Shown here one piece after another: positions 1 through 10,439 of a stretch of 64,000 bases of DNA (positions are counted from its first letter, which is position 1; every line of letters begins with the position of its first letter). A model generated the notes under the pieces. It saw nothing but the letters and a program-made list of their open reading frames with translations. It made no database searches and had not been told where the DNA came from. The translations under genes were made by a program, and so were the position numbers. Source of the DNA: Cherax quadricarinatus (taxonomy: Eukaryota > Arthropoda > Malacostraca > Decapoda > Parastacidae); contig NC_091368.1 in the NCBI RefSeq assembly GCF_038502225.1, positions 21,928,082 to 21,992,081 on the forward strand. The letters run 5' to 3'.

Positions 1-1449
1 ATCTCCCCGTGGGTCCTTAGAGAGGGAGCAGATATGTTGTGCATGCCACTTACCACAATCTTCAACACGTCCCTGGAAACTGGGCAACTGCCTGAGGTAT
101 GGAAGACGGCAAATGTAGTTCCCATTTTTAAAAAAGGAGACAGAAAAGAGGCACTAAACTATAGACCTGTGTCATTGACGTGTATAGTATGCAAAATTAT
201 GGAGAAGATTATCAGGAGGAGAGTGGTGGAGCACCTGGAACGGAACAAGTGTATAAATGCCAACCAGCACGGATTCACGGAAGGCAAATCCTGCGTCACA
301 AACCTTCTGGAGTTTTATGATAAAATAACAGAAGTAAGACACGAGAGAGAGGGGTGGGTTGATTGCATCTTCTTGGACTGCAAGAAGGCCTTTGACACAG
401 TTCCTCACAAGAGATTAGTGCAGAAGCTAGAGCATCAGGTCCATATAACAGGAAGGGCACTGCAATGGATCAGAGAATACCTGACAGGGAGGCAACAACG
501 AGTCATGGTACGTAATGATGTATCACAGTGGGCACCTGTGACGAGCGGGGTCCCACAGGGGTCGGTCCTAGGACCAGTGCTATTTTTGGTATATGTGAAC
601 GACATGACGGAAGGGTTAGACTCAGAAGTGTCCCTGTTTGCAGATGATGTGAAGTTAATGAGGAGAATTAAATCTGATGAGGACCAGGCAGGACTTCAAA
701 GAGACCTGGACAGACTGGACACCTGGTCCAGCAAAAGGCTTCTCGAATTTAATCCTGCCAAATGCAAAGTCATGAAGATAGGGGAAGGGCACAGAAGACC
801 ACAGACAGAGTATAGGCTAGGTGGCCAAAGACTGCAAACCTCACTCAAGGAGAAAGATCTTGGGGTGAGTATAACACCGAGCATGTCTCCGGAAGCACAC
901 ATCAATCAGATAACTGCTGCAGCATATGGGCGCCTAGCAAACCTCAGAACAGCATTCCGACATCTTAATAAGGAATCATTCAGGACCCTGTACACCGTGT
1001 ACGTTAGGCCCATATTGGAGTATGCGGCACCAGTTTGGAACCCACACCTAGCCAAGCACGTGAAGAAACTAGAGAAAGTGCAAAGGTTTGCAACAAGACT
1101 AGTCCCAGAGCTAAGAGGTATGTCCTACGAGGAGAGGTTAAGGGAAAACAACCTGACGACACTGGAGGACAGGAGAGATAGGGGGGACATGATAACGACA
1201 TACAAAATACTGAGAGGAATTGACAAGGTGGACAAAGACAGGATGTTCCAGAGATTGGACACAGTAACAAGGGGACACAGTTGGAAGCTGAAGACACAGA
1301 TGAATCACAGGGATATTAGGAAGTATTTCTTCAGCCACAGAGTAGTCAGTAAGTGGAATAGTTTGGGAAGCGATGTAGTGGAGGCAGGATCCATACATAG
1401 CTTTAAGCAGAGGTATGATAAAGCTCACGGCTCAGGGAGAGTGACCTAG
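1..1449 (+). CDS. Non-LTR retrotransposon reverse transcriptase (ORF2, C-terminal part)
   Basis: This would copy the element's RNA into DNA at a nicked target. The frame is open from base 1 to the TAG at 1447-1449, and the first internal ATG is at 34, so 483 codons are visible and the N-terminal endonuclease is missing. Seen in order: an NYRPVSLT block (RT motif 1), a FLDCKKAFDTV block, the GVPQGSVLGP block, and the catalytic FADD box at 637-648. A C-terminal region with YVRPILEYA and a conserved tail typical of CR1/Jockey-group proteins follows. No stop or frameshift is visible. CR1 clade is my best assignment. A different Jockey-superfamily clade is possible, and a tree of RT domains would settle it. 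Confidence 0.88.
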   Translation: MSPWVLREGADMLCMPLTTIFNTSLETGQLPEVWKTANVVPIFKKGDRKEALNYRPVSLTCIVCKIMEKIIRRRVVEHLERNKCINANQHGFTEGKSCVTNLLEFYDKITEVRHEREGWVDCIFLDCKKAFDTVPHKRLVQKLEHQVHITGRALQWIREYLTGRQQRVMVRNDVSQWAPVTSGVPQGSVLGPVLFLVYVNDMTEGLDSEVSLFADDVKLMRRIKSDEDQAGLQRDLDRLDTWSSKRLLEFNPAKCKVMKIGEGHRRPQTEYRLGGQRLQTSLKEKDLGVSITPSMSPEAHINQITAAAYGRLANLRTAFRHLNKESFRTLYTVYVRPILEYAAPVWNPHLAKHVKKLEKVQRFATRLVPELRGMSYEERLRENNLTTLEDRRDRGDMITTYKILRGIDKVDKDRMFQRLDTVTRGHSWKLKTQMNHRDIRKYFFSHRVVSKWNSLGSDVVEAGSIHSFKQRYDKAHGSGRVT

Positions 1450-1540
1450 TAGCGATCAGTGAAGAGGCGGGGCCAGGAGCTCGGACTCGACCCCCGCAAC
1501 CTCAACTAGGTGAGTACAACTATGTGAGTACACGTGGTAA
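1..1540 (+). mobile_element. CR1-like LINE ('LINE B'), 3' part, truncated by the window edge
   Basis: The open reverse-transcriptase frame continues to base 1, so the 5' half of the element lies outside the window. After the stop codon there is a short 3' UTR and then two copies of a short AACTA(G/T)GTGAGTAC-type unit at about 1503-1531, a repeat-like 3' terminus of the kind CR1 elements use. The element has no other visible disruption, so it is a fairly young copy. The far end of the window (63812-64000) holds an endonuclease fragment that is probably from the same family. Confidence 0.85.
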
Positions 1541-1962
1541 TGCATTATTTACAGCTAGCAAAGTCAGGGTATTTCTCCAGAATGGTCTGTAATATACCAC
1601 TGTGGATAAAATACTTTGCATTTCTTGAACATTTCTGAGTGAGTTGTCTCTAAATCCATTAATTTTATCGCACTCTAGTACAGTGAAACCTTGAAAATCG
1701 AACGTACCAAATATCGAACGTTTCGAAAATAAGACCATTTTTTCGGACAAACTGTGTACCAAAAATCGAACGCGTTTCAAATTTCGGACCGCTGGGTACG
1801 GGACCTGTCCGCTGGCCCGCTCTGTGTCTGTGTCCCTGCGCAGGCGCCATGAGCAGTCTAGCTTTGTTTATGCTTGAGTGAACACTAACCTGCGATCTCA
1901 TTCACGCATTTTACGATTATTTCGTTGTGTTTAGTGTTTGTGGGACTGTGAAATAAGCTGCC

Positions 1963-2095
1963 ATGGGCCCAAAGAAACTTGCTAGCGTACCCCTGTGGTA
2001 AAGAAAGTGAGAAACACCATAGATGTGAAGAAGGAAATAATACAGAAGTATGAGAGTGGTGTGAGACTTGTTGAGCTTGCCAGGATGTACAGAGG
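1963..2095 (+). pseudogene. Tigger transposase N-terminal remnant (CENP-B-like DNA-binding region)
   Basis: An ATG at 1963 opens a frame beginning MGPKK, the usual start of Tigger transposases, but it stops after 12 codons. From 2022 another frame reads a segment containing KKEIIQKYESGVRLVELAR, which resembles the first helix-turn-helix of the CENP-B/pogo DNA-binding domain. The rest of the DNA-binding region and the whole DDE catalytic domain are absent, replaced by a tandem repeat. It cannot encode a transposase and is a relic. Confidence 0.65.
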
Positions 2096-2286
2096 ACTGT
2101 GGACAGTTATTTTGTGAAACAGAAACAGACGACTGTGGAGTTATTTTGTGAGACAGAAACAGACGACTGTGGAGTTATTTTGTGAGACAGAAACAGACGA
2201 CTGTGGAGTTATTTTGTGAGACAAACAGACGACTGTGAAGTTATTTTGTGAGACAGACGATTGTGGACAGTTATTTTGTGAGACTG
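2095..2286 (+). repeat. 34-bp tandem repeat inside the Tigger remnant
   Basis: About six units of a sequence beginning GACTGTGGAGTTATTTTGTG are arranged head to tail. The middle units are nearly identical and the edge units carry small deletions. The array sits exactly where the transposase coding region should continue, so it expanded after or during the internal deletion. Confidence 0.85.
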
Positions 2287-2573
2287 GGGTCTAATGACTC
2301 CAGATGCCATCACCAATCTTCAATAAAGGTAAGTAAAAATGTTATTTTATATTACTATACATAATTAAAGACTATAGCATTTGTTGTGTGTATGTAAAAC
2401 TGTAATTAATCTCTATAAAATGTATTATTTTTGTGAATATTTTTGGGTTTCTGGAACGGATTAATTGTATTTCCATTATTTCTTATGGGAAATATTGCTT
2501 CGAATTTCAGACTTTTCGAATTTAGAACTAGCTCCTGGAACGTATTAAGTTCGATTTTTGAGGTTCCACTGTA

Positions 2574-3540
2574 CATAATGACGCAGGGTGTGACAATAGT
2601 CCATCTGGCAAAGTTTACATTTCGTTTGGTCTACATCTGGTGAGTGGTGATTTAACCTGCCATAGATACTTGTAACCCAGCCGGAGCCGGGCGGTAGTGA
2701 CATCCAAGAGTCTGCTTATCTTGTCGGATGCACCGTGGGCCAGTGTAGATGTTTGTGTGAGGGGAGGATGGGGAAGGATGGGGGGATGGGGAAGAGAGGG
2801 GTGAACAAGCAAACAAGTCACCGCATTACCCTCTTGATGGGATGGGGCTCGAAGTGACTGCCAGCAAGTTTCCTCTCAGCTCTGGTCGAGAACAACTCAG
2901 GATAAAGAAGAAAAAACTCGAGGAACAGTGTTCAGAGTTGCTCTGCTCGAGAATTACCCAGGGTAACCCAAGAGAGGCTGCACGACGACTCTCTGTGAAT
3001 CTGTGTATTGTTGCTGGGAATTGGACTTCTGCACTCTGCACACTGGGGTCTGCTGCTGTGGGACAGGATGGGTAGCCGGCATCTGCTGTTAAGATGCAGA
3101 GATAGTCATGAGTGCCTGGGTGACGGCGGTGCCGGGCAGGGAGTGTCTGCGTCGCCGAATTAAAACAGATGGGTCTTGCTTGGTGCCAGTTTCTGCTGGT
3201 GTCACTTGTTCCCTTTCCTTCTGTGCTGCTGTTGCGGCAGAGGGGCAGGAGGCTCTGGTGGCGTCTGGTTGAGGCCTCCTTGGCATTCAGTGTGGGGGTC
3301 TGTTGAGAATTCAATAAAATAGAGAGATTCCCTGTGCCCGTCGTCTGCTGAAAGTGTTGCTCTGCTGTAACCTGTTGCAGGGTCACTGGCGTCTTTCAGT
3401 TCCTACGGAGACTGGTGAGCCTCTAGGCCCAACGTAGATTCCAGGCATGATGTTTTTGCCTGTAGTTCAGACATCATGGAGTGGTTGGTTCGGCGTATTT
3501 CAGCTTTCCGTTACACTTTTGAGTAGGGCAGCGCTGAGAG
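2574..3540. other. Unassigned sequence between transposon relics
   Basis: I see no recognisable gene. A minus-strand open frame of 186 codons lies at 2826-3386, but it is rich in Ser, Thr, Gln and Pro and has no motif I know. A guanine- and thymine-rich stretch lies at 2755-2810. Nothing here supports a product. Confidence 0.5.
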
Positions 3541-3544
3541 GGGC

Positions 3545-5545
3545 CAAAATATCTGAAATATGAAGGGGAGCATTGGTCATTGAAATAGCAAATATCGAAC
3601 TTGTAACCTGAAGGAATCTTACAGGAAACAAGATCTCAGGAAGAACTAAAATCCATAAAGGGAATTAAAAAAACATACATCTTCTCTTATGCTAAATCTA
3701 AAGTAAAAACATCACCAAGTATTGGGCCACTGCTTAGGCGAGATGATGCATACACAGATGACAGCAAATATATGAGATACTAAAGTCCCAATACGACTCA
3801 GTGTTCAGCGAGCCGTTACAAAGACAAAGGGTCGGCAATGTAAATGAATTCTTTAAGAACGAGACCCAAAATGTGGTCGTTACAAAAATCTTCGATATTA
3901 TCCTAACACCACAAGACTGAAAATGCAATGACATGCCCATGCACTCTGCCCCAGGCCCAGACTCATGGATCTCCGTGTTTATCAAGAACTGCAAAAAGCC
4001 CCTATGCCCCTATCAAGTGCCTTCAGCATTCTGTGGAGAGGGAGCATGGACACAGGGGTCATCCCACTCTCACTAAAAACAACAGATATAGCCCCACTCT
4101 ACAAAGATGGCAATAAAGCAATTGCAAAGAACTACAGACCGATAGCACTAGCATTCCATATGAAAAAAATCTTTGAAAGGGTTCTAAGAAGCAAGATAGC
4201 CAACCACCTAGATTACATAACCCAGGGCAACACGGGTTTAGAGCAGGTCATTCTTGCCTATTCCAGCTACCGGACTACTATAACAAGGTCCTGGATGCTA
4301 TAGAGGATAAACATCATACAGATGTGGTATACACAGAATTTGCAAAAGCCATCGACAAGTATGACCACGGTGTAATAGTGCACAAAATTCGTGATAAAGG
4401 AATAATAAGAAAAGTTAGTAGATGGATCTAAAACTTCCTAACAAACAGAAGAAAGAGAGTAATAGTATACAGAGTAATTTAGGCAGTTACGGTGAAAAGT
4501 TCTGTCCCACAAGGCACAGTACTTGCTCCTATCTATTCCTCATCCTCATAGCTGACATAGACAATGATGTAAGCCATAGCTCCGTGTGTTCCATTGCAGA
4601 TGACACCCGAATTGCCATGGCAGTGACCTCCATCGAAGACTGCGAACGGACATCAACCAAATCTTCAAATGGGACACTCAATACAATATGAAGTTCAGCG
4701 AGGAGAAATTTCAGCTACTCAGATACGAAAAACCTGAAGAAATTAAAACTGTATCAGGGTATACAACAAATTCTAACTATACAATAGAGCGAAAAAGTAA
4801 TGCAAAGGACCTGGAAGTGATAATGTCAGAAGATCTTGCCTTCAAAGACAACAACAATGTATCTACCTCATCTGCTAGGAAAATGATAGGATGGATAATG
4901 AGAACCTTCAAAACTAGGGACGCCAAGCTCATGATGATTCCCTTCAAATCGCTTGTTCTCTATAGGCTGAAATTCTGCTGTACACTAACGGCCCCCTTCA
5001 AGACAGGCGAAATTGTTGACCTGGAGAGTTTACAAAGAACTTTCACGGTATGCATGAGTACGATAAGGCACCTAAATTACTGGGAACGGTTGAAGTCCCT
5101 TGATTTGTATTCCCTGGAATGCAGGCGAGTGAGATATATGATAATATACCTTAGGAAAATCCTAGAGGGATTAGTACCAATCACTTTCAATGACAGCAAA
5201 AGACTCGGCAAGTGAAGCAACATTTCCCCAATGAAAAAGCAGGGACGCCACGTGTACACTGAGAGACAACACAGTAAGTGTCAGGGGCCCAAGACTGTTC
5301 AACTGCCTCCCAGCATACATAAAGGGGATTACCAATAGACCTCTGGCTGTCTTCAAGAAGGCACTGGACAGGCACCTGAAGTCAGTATCTAACCAGCCGG
5401 GCTGTGGTTCACACGTCAGTTTGTATGCGGCCGGCAGTAACAGCCTGGTTGATCAGATCCTGATCCACAACGAGGCCTGGTCTCAGACTGGGCCGCGGGG
5501 GCGTTGACTCCCGAAAGCCTCTCCAGGTATACACCAGGTATATCT
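3545..5545 (+). pseudogene. LINE A copy 1: 5'-truncated, decayed ORF2 (RT region)
   Basis: This aligns by eye with the linker and RT of the better copy at 54539-57633. The match begins at the counterpart of about 55628 and runs to the shared LINE A 3' end. RT blocks are spread over several frames: a partial NYRPIALA block near 4132, the protein-priming PQGTVLAP region near 4508-4530, the catalytic box as IADDT (Ile for Phe) near 4594, and the C-terminal domain at 4688-5215. The tail carries the family's GCGS...NSLVDQ coding signature and the CCAGGTAxAC-type terminus. It has frameshifts, deletions and stops. It is an old insertion and cannot be functional. Confidence 0.85.
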
Positions 5546-5792
5546 TGAATTTCAGCTTCTACTGTGTCACCAGGTACGTGACCACGGTGTAGAGACCTTT
5601 GTGATTCCCGTAGGAAGTCACGTTCAAACTGCCGAGTTGATTGGGCTTGGTTGCCTGTTTCTTGAACGGACGCCGCTTCCTGCTGCGGATCACATGGATA
5701 CATGGATCCATATTTCTTAGTGTATAGCAGCTGTCAGCTCTGCTACAGTCGATAACTCTCCTGTCATTATCGGTAACGACGTCTGCTCCTTA
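5546..5792. other. Unassigned spacer
   Basis: This is unique-looking DNA between the LINE A 3' end and the 18-bp minisatellite. I recognise no feature in it. Confidence 0.4.
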
Positions 5793-6176
5793 ACAGCTGC
5801 ACCGGAGTTGATAACTGCAACGGGGTTGATAACTACAACGGGGTTGATAACTACACCGGGGTTGATAACTACAACGGGGTTGATAACTACACCGGGGTTG
5901 ATAACTGCAACGGGGTTGTTAACTACACCGGGGTTGATAACTACACCGGGGTTGATAACTACAACGGGGTTGATAAGTACACCGGGGTTGATAACTGCAA
6001 CGGGGTTGTTAACTACACCGGGGTTGATAACTACACCGGGGTTGATAACTACACCGGGGTTGATAACTACAACGGGGTTGATAACTACACCGGGGTTGAT
6101 AACTACACCGGGGTTGATAACTACACCGGGGTTGATAACTACACCGGGGTTGATATGTACACCGGGGTTGACAACC
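5793..6176 (+). repeat. 18-bp minisatellite, unit GGGGTTGATAACTACACC
   Basis: About 21 head-to-tail units with small variants (TACACC/TACAAC/TGCAAC, GATAAC/GTTAAC). The unit is the exact reverse complement of the dominant unit of the much larger array at 17411-18935, so the same minisatellite exists at two sites in opposite orientation. Because 18 is a multiple of three and the unit lacks stops in one frame, the array gives an open reading frame of 'TTPGLI' repeats that should not be taken as a protein. Confidence 0.95.
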
Positions 6177-6189
6177 TCAATTTTTCAAC

Positions 6190-6496
6190 ATTAACTAGTC
6201 TGAACTAAAAAAAAAAAACAACCTTCTGCATTTTGGTCTCCAGTAAATATTCACTTGAGATACGGTATTTTCTCAAACTATTTACAAGAGGCTAGCAACA
6301 ACCTGGGTCTGTTGCAGTAATAATATTACCAGTGTAAAGATAGTCATGGCTTCTAGGTATTAGCTTCTTGCTGTCAGCGTGAGCAAGATGCGTTACCAGG
6401 CACTCTGACACATCTTTATCAGCCAGTATGTAACACTTCTAACTATAAGTCAAGGTCAGCAATGTTAAGTGGCACTCCCATTAGATCTGTGTTTTT
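6190..6496. other. Unassigned spacer with poly(A) run
   Basis: A run of A's at about 6208-6219 follows the minisatellite. The remainder shows no recognised feature. Confidence 0.4.
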
Positions 6497-7160
6497 AAGC
6501 CAGGGTGCCGCCACATCCTGGTGTGCCACTGATAGTACCCAGAGGTGCCACCACACCCTGGTGTGTCACTGATAGTACCCAGAGGTGCCACCACACCCTG
6601 GTGTGTCACTGATAGTACCCAGAGGTGCCACCACACCCTGGTGTGTCACTGATAATACCCAGAGGTGCCACCACACCCTGGTGTGTCACTGATAGTACTC
6701 AGAGGTGCCACCACACCCTGGTGTGTCTCTGATAGTACCCAGGGGTGCCACCACACCCTGGTGTGTCACTGATAATACCCAAGGGTGCCACCACACCCTG
6801 GTGTGTCACTGATAGTACCCAGAGGTGCCACCACACCCTGCTGTGTCTCTGATAGTACCCAGGGGTGCCACCACACCCTGGTGTGTCACTGATAGTACCC
6901 AGGGGTGCCACCACACCCTGGTGTGTCACTGATAGTACCCAGGGGTGCCACTACACCCTGGTGTGTCACTGATAGTACCCAGGGGTGCCACCACACCCTG
7001 ATGTGTCACCGATAGTACCCAGGGGTGCCACCACGCCCTGGTGTGTCACTGATAGTACCCAGGGGTGCCACCACACCCTGGTGTGCCACTGATAGTACCC
7101 AGGGGTGCCACCACACCCTGGTGTGTCACTGATAGTACCCAGGGGTGCCACCACACGCTG
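6497..7160. repeat. 40-bp minisatellite
   Basis: About 16 to 17 units containing CCACACCCTGGTGTG, itself a near-palindrome, then a TCACTGATAGTACCCAG segment. Units differ mainly at AGAGG versus AGGGG and at isolated transitions. Minus-strand open frames across it are a by-product of the repeat. Confidence 0.95.
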
Positions 7161-7250
7161 CGGTGCCTCAAGATTGTAAATTTTCCCAGCCTTCATCGCC
7201 TTAATCAAAACACCACAATTTTTTTTTGACTAGTATCTGTTGTATACCTA

Positions 7251-7469
7251 CACGATGGAACCTCGGTGTTTGAACTTAATTGCTTCCTAGGTGGTGTTCG
7301 AACTGTGAAAAGTTCGATTTCCGAAACAGTATTTTCCAGGCTTTAATTATCAGTCTCACACACTGGAGGATCTTGAACTGACTCTTCCAGAAGTCAATTT
7401 TTCTGAACAAAATTGTTCTTACTCCGGTTGGTTCGAGGTCTGGTACGTTCGAACACCGAAGTTCCACTG
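7251..7469. mobile_element. Short pogo/Tigger-type MITE
   Basis: The left end (GGAACCTCGGTGTTTGAAC) and the right end (GTTCGAACACCGAAGTTCCAC) are imperfect inverted repeats. They share the GTGGAACxTC signature with the Tigger element at 1681-2571. The element is only about 220 bp and non-coding. TA lies on the left at 7249-7250, but the right junction is mutated, so the target duplication is uncertain. Confidence 0.6.
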
Positions 7470-7493
7470 CATATAAAGAAGTAGGCCACTTAA

Positions 7494-7935
7494 ATGTATC
7501 TCCCCTCGGCAGTATCTTGTCTGGGTGATGCTGATGTTACCAGACACTTTTGCAGCATCTTTTCCAATACCTCATTCCAAGTATCTATCTCCACATCCAC
7601 CACCATCAAAGACGTCACCAGTAAGGGACACCACCAGGTTCAATCCTCTGCAGGGGTATACATAATCCCTTGCAACGATTGCAACCAATTATATGTGGGA
7701 GAGACATCCAGAGACCACCAAACACGTATTTCAAGGCTACAGAGGCCGAGCGGATGAGGTTTCTACACTTAAACTTCAACAATTATTTAATCAACAACAG
7801 AGACGCAAGACTCATCACCAGGGAGACAGTACCGCAGGATCGTTGAATCATCACTTATCCGTGACTTGATGAAGCCCATTGTGTGAGCGAAACGTATTCA
7901 ATAAAGGCCGGCATTATTCTGCATTTGTGTTTATT
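7494..7935 (+). pseudogene. Penelope-like element relic: GIY-YIG endonuclease segment plus 3' end
   Basis: The plus-strand frame at 7494-7757 contains the string YIIPCNDCNQLYVGETSR. This is the C-x2-C...YVGET form of the GIY-YIG endonuclease carried at the C-terminus of Penelope-like retroelements, which in known elements nicks the target for priming. The reverse transcriptase that should precede it is absent, so the copy is 5'-truncated or decayed. The frame stops soon after, but residual coding similarity seems to run on to about 7860. The sequence then enters a hammerhead-like motif (7862-7900) followed by AATAAAGG. That order, endonuclease then ribozyme-like motif, matches what is known for Penelope-like elements and anchors the other hammerhead copies in this window. 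Confidence 0.7.
7862..7900 (+). ncRNA. Variant hammerhead-like motif at the PLE 3' end
   Basis: It reads CTTGATGA, then AGC, a short imperfect hairpin, GC, and GAAACGTA. Compared with a hammerhead core it has one extra T in the CTGATGA box, and stem II has a mismatch. Stem I is weak. It is recognisably the same motif as the better copies at 11845, 30443 and 32156 but is probably inactive or a divergent subtype. Confidence 0.45.
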
Positions 7936-8460
7936 TTTCCATCATTAATGTATATGTACCTTTCTTACCTCTAGTCAAGAATAATTTAATGCCTAAAGTA
8001 AAACTTTCGGTGTATAGACACACCTCTCGGTGTTTACACATTGCTGACACACGTCTCATAACAAACATTATGAGAGATACACACTTGTCGGTGTGTATAC
8101 ATTAGTAGACATAAACCAGTCGGTTCATATACACAGAGGCTTATGCCTCTCAGTGTATATACAGTTAACACATTCACCTCTTAGTTTATATACAATGAGA
8201 AACAATTAGGCGTATAAACACTGCGAAATAGTCTGTCAGCCACAGGGAGAAGAGCTGGTGATGTGTTTACTGTAGGTAAGAATGGCTGGCCTAGGTTATT
8301 AAGTCACTGATAGGAGGCAGATTAGTGCAGGGTGGCAGATTTGATAAGTTGGGGGAGGAAGAAGGATAATTGAGGATGGAATATGGAAAAGGGTGGGTGG
8401 GGGTGGGGAGAGGGGGTATAATAAATATAAGTGGCCTAACCACTTTGGTGCATTTTAATC
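7936..8460. repeat. Decayed tandem of CTCTCGGTGTATAxACAC-like units, then unassigned DNA
   Basis: Between about 8007 and 8205 a motif like C(T/A)CTCGGTGTATATACA recurs at irregular 30-45 bp spacing. A similar single unit occurs near 62260. From 8205 to 8460 I recognise nothing. Confidence 0.4.
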
Positions 8461-8614
<154 letters not shown>

Positions 8615-8639
8615 GTTATTATTCATGATAATCACAGCC

Positions 8640-9300
8640 ATGTGGTATACCAAACTACCCATCAGTGGCACACATGTATGCAAGTTGCATACATGCATGG
8701 AGGTGAGTTGGTAGCAGGTATAGATTTACTGTTGCCTTTTTTTCGCAGGAGGGAAGTTGCAAGGTCTGGTCACAGGGCGCCTGCTTGAAAGGGTGATTGC
8801 AGGGCCCTTGCTCGAGATAGTGGTGGTAATCGGCTGTTTTACAGGCACAGGTGGACGGCCGAGCTATTTCTGAGGCAGTGTCCTGCCGTAGGAGGTTGGC
8901 AGACGTTACATAGATATATTACTTGGCTAGATGTAAGGTCTCCATATTCAGGATGGTTTTAACCATCTTGGGTATAGAATGGCTCTAGTGGTATCCATTC
9001 TTCTATATCTTCAGGGACATCACTCAGGATAATTGGTCTCGGGAAGTTCTACTTGTGAATGAAACGTTCGACTCTATGTTGGAGAGACATCCTGTGGGCC
9101 CTGTGGGAAGGTGTATTGATGATGTAGTCGATGGTGTTGGTTGGTTAGGGAGAGTTTTCTCTGGCTGGTATATAGAGTTCTTGCATGTAATATAATTGTG
9201 CAGGGTGGAGTTTATGAACACTTGGCCACAATCTCATGGTCTACTATACATTGGGCTACTTACTGCGGGTCTTCCCGACCTGAAGAGTGACACATGAAAA
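8640..9300. other. Unassigned sequence
   Basis: I see no gene. At 9072-9098 one frame reads LYVGETSCG, like the PLE endonuclease, but a stop lies immediately upstream and nothing flanking supports it. Confidence 0.4.
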
Positions 9301-9302
9301 CA

Positions 9303-9331
9303 GACCACAGCCCCTTTCGTGGGCTGTGGTC
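9303..9331. repeat. Perfect 11-bp hairpin
   Basis: The arms GACCACAGCCC and GGGCTGTGGTC pair perfectly around a 7-base loop. No function is assigned and there is no T-run to make it a terminator. Confidence 0.6.
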
Positions 9332-9339
9332 GTGGCGTA

Positions 9340-10144
9340 ATCCTTTAATAAAAAGGAAGCAAGAAAATATTATAGAGGTAAAAGAAATTCCATATCAGTG
9401 GAAGAAAAAAAAGATGGGGCGTGCAAAAGGTGGTGAGAAAGAGCGGTCCTTTCAGCGAGGCATCATAATAGGCTACAATGTTGCAGTGCAAAGCAGCAGA
9501 AGGGTACAGCTGGCGTGAACAATAATTGTGGGGAGTGTGAAGCAGGAGGGCAACATAGCAGGCAGGTACATCCGTTGTATTTGGAGTGTTAGGTCAGGAA
9601 GGCGAATTTGGTGGTCATGGTAGGAAATTCTGTTGGTGGCCGAGTCCTTGGCTGGGACGACTCGAGTGAAAAGTTTATAGTGATGGTTGCGATAGTAGTT
9701 GTTGACGGGAACGATGCTGGTAATGAAGTCCTGCGCAGAGCCAACAATCATAGGTAACGCTTATGTGGTAGGTGCGTACCTGACTCAACATCCAACATCA
9801 CGGACTGTCCACATGTTGCCCTTGAGAAACAGACTGTTACTATGATGGTATAAAAACTGTACACCTATAAACAACTTACTGAGAGACATAAATTAACATA
9901 TGAGTGTTCGCATGAAGCAAATATAAATTATCTGAGAATCTAGCAGTGATCTCAAGGTCACGGACTGTCTCCTCTTGTAACTGGGCTACGATCCGCAGAG
10001 AAGGTCTGTGCTGGAGGCAATGGACCATGAATCTTAAACACCGGATGCATCTCTAGACAAACAGGACATTGAGGAAGCGTGGTTGAGACTGTCTCCCAGT
10101 CTGTTGATGCACTACATAAACATAGGCAAAAGCAAGAAAGAAAG
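9340..10144. other. Unassigned sequence
   Basis: A minus-strand open frame at 9473-9751 and other short frames lack any recognisable motif. I see no repeat shared with the rest of the window. Confidence 0.4.
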
Positions 10145-10280
10145 AGTAAAAGGACACAAGTGCAACTAATGTGACATTTATTGTGGCAACGTTTCGCTCT
10201 CCAGGAGCTTGATAAAGCTCCTGGAGAGCGAAACGTTGCCACAATAAATGTCACATTAGTTACACTTGTGTCCTTTTACT
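10145..10280. mobile_element. Near-perfect palindrome of hammerhead-type sequence (66-bp arms)
   Basis: The left arm (10145-10210) and right arm (10215-10280) are reverse complements with one mismatch, around a GATA loop. Each arm contains GCGAAACGTTGCC and AATAAATG, matching the GAAACGTT...AATAAA end of the PLE-type elements. The centre contains CTTGATAAAGC, similar to the variant core at 7865. It is a foldback built from two inverted copies of a PLE-type 3' end. Confidence 0.7.
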
Positions 10281-10439
10281 TTACATATTGTCGGTAATTC
10301 TACCAACTTTATTACAAGAAAGAAAGAGACAAGGTAAGCAGAGTATGTAAAAATTTTACGGCAGACTCGCTGAACAAGACTTGGTGACTATACATTGTAA
10401 GCAAGTAAATAAGGTAAGCTCCACAAAACAAGGTTCACT

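Larger units (their letters stand above)
1681..2571 (+). mobile_element. Tigger/pogo-type DNA transposon, internally deleted
   Basis: The left end starts CAGTGAAACCTTGAAAATCG and the right end is its imperfect reverse complement, ending in CCACTG. Both ends abut the dinucleotide TA (1679-1680 and 2572-2573), the target duplication of Tc1/mariner-superfamily elements. The CAGTG(G/A)AACCT terminus is typical of Tigger elements. The element is only 891 bp, against 2-3 kb for autonomous Tiggers. It keeps a stub of the transposase N-terminus and a private tandem repeat, so it is non-autonomous. Confidence 0.8.

Noticed and set aside
2826..3386. 186-codon minus-strand open frame
   Set aside because: Low-complexity Ser/Thr/Gln/Pro composition, no motif, no homologous copy in the window.
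5808..6194. TTPGLI-repeat open frame
   Set aside because: By-product of the 18-bp minisatellite.
6497..7160. CRISPR-like regular repeats
   Set aside because: Units are directly adjacent without unique spacers and the DNA is eukaryotic. It is a minisatellite.
9072..9098. LYVGETSCG string resembling the Penelope endonuclease
   Set aside because: A stop lies three codons upstream and no other GIY-YIG feature is nearby, so chance is likely.
9303..9331. Transcription terminator or regulatory hairpin
   Set aside because: No T-run or gene context supports a role.
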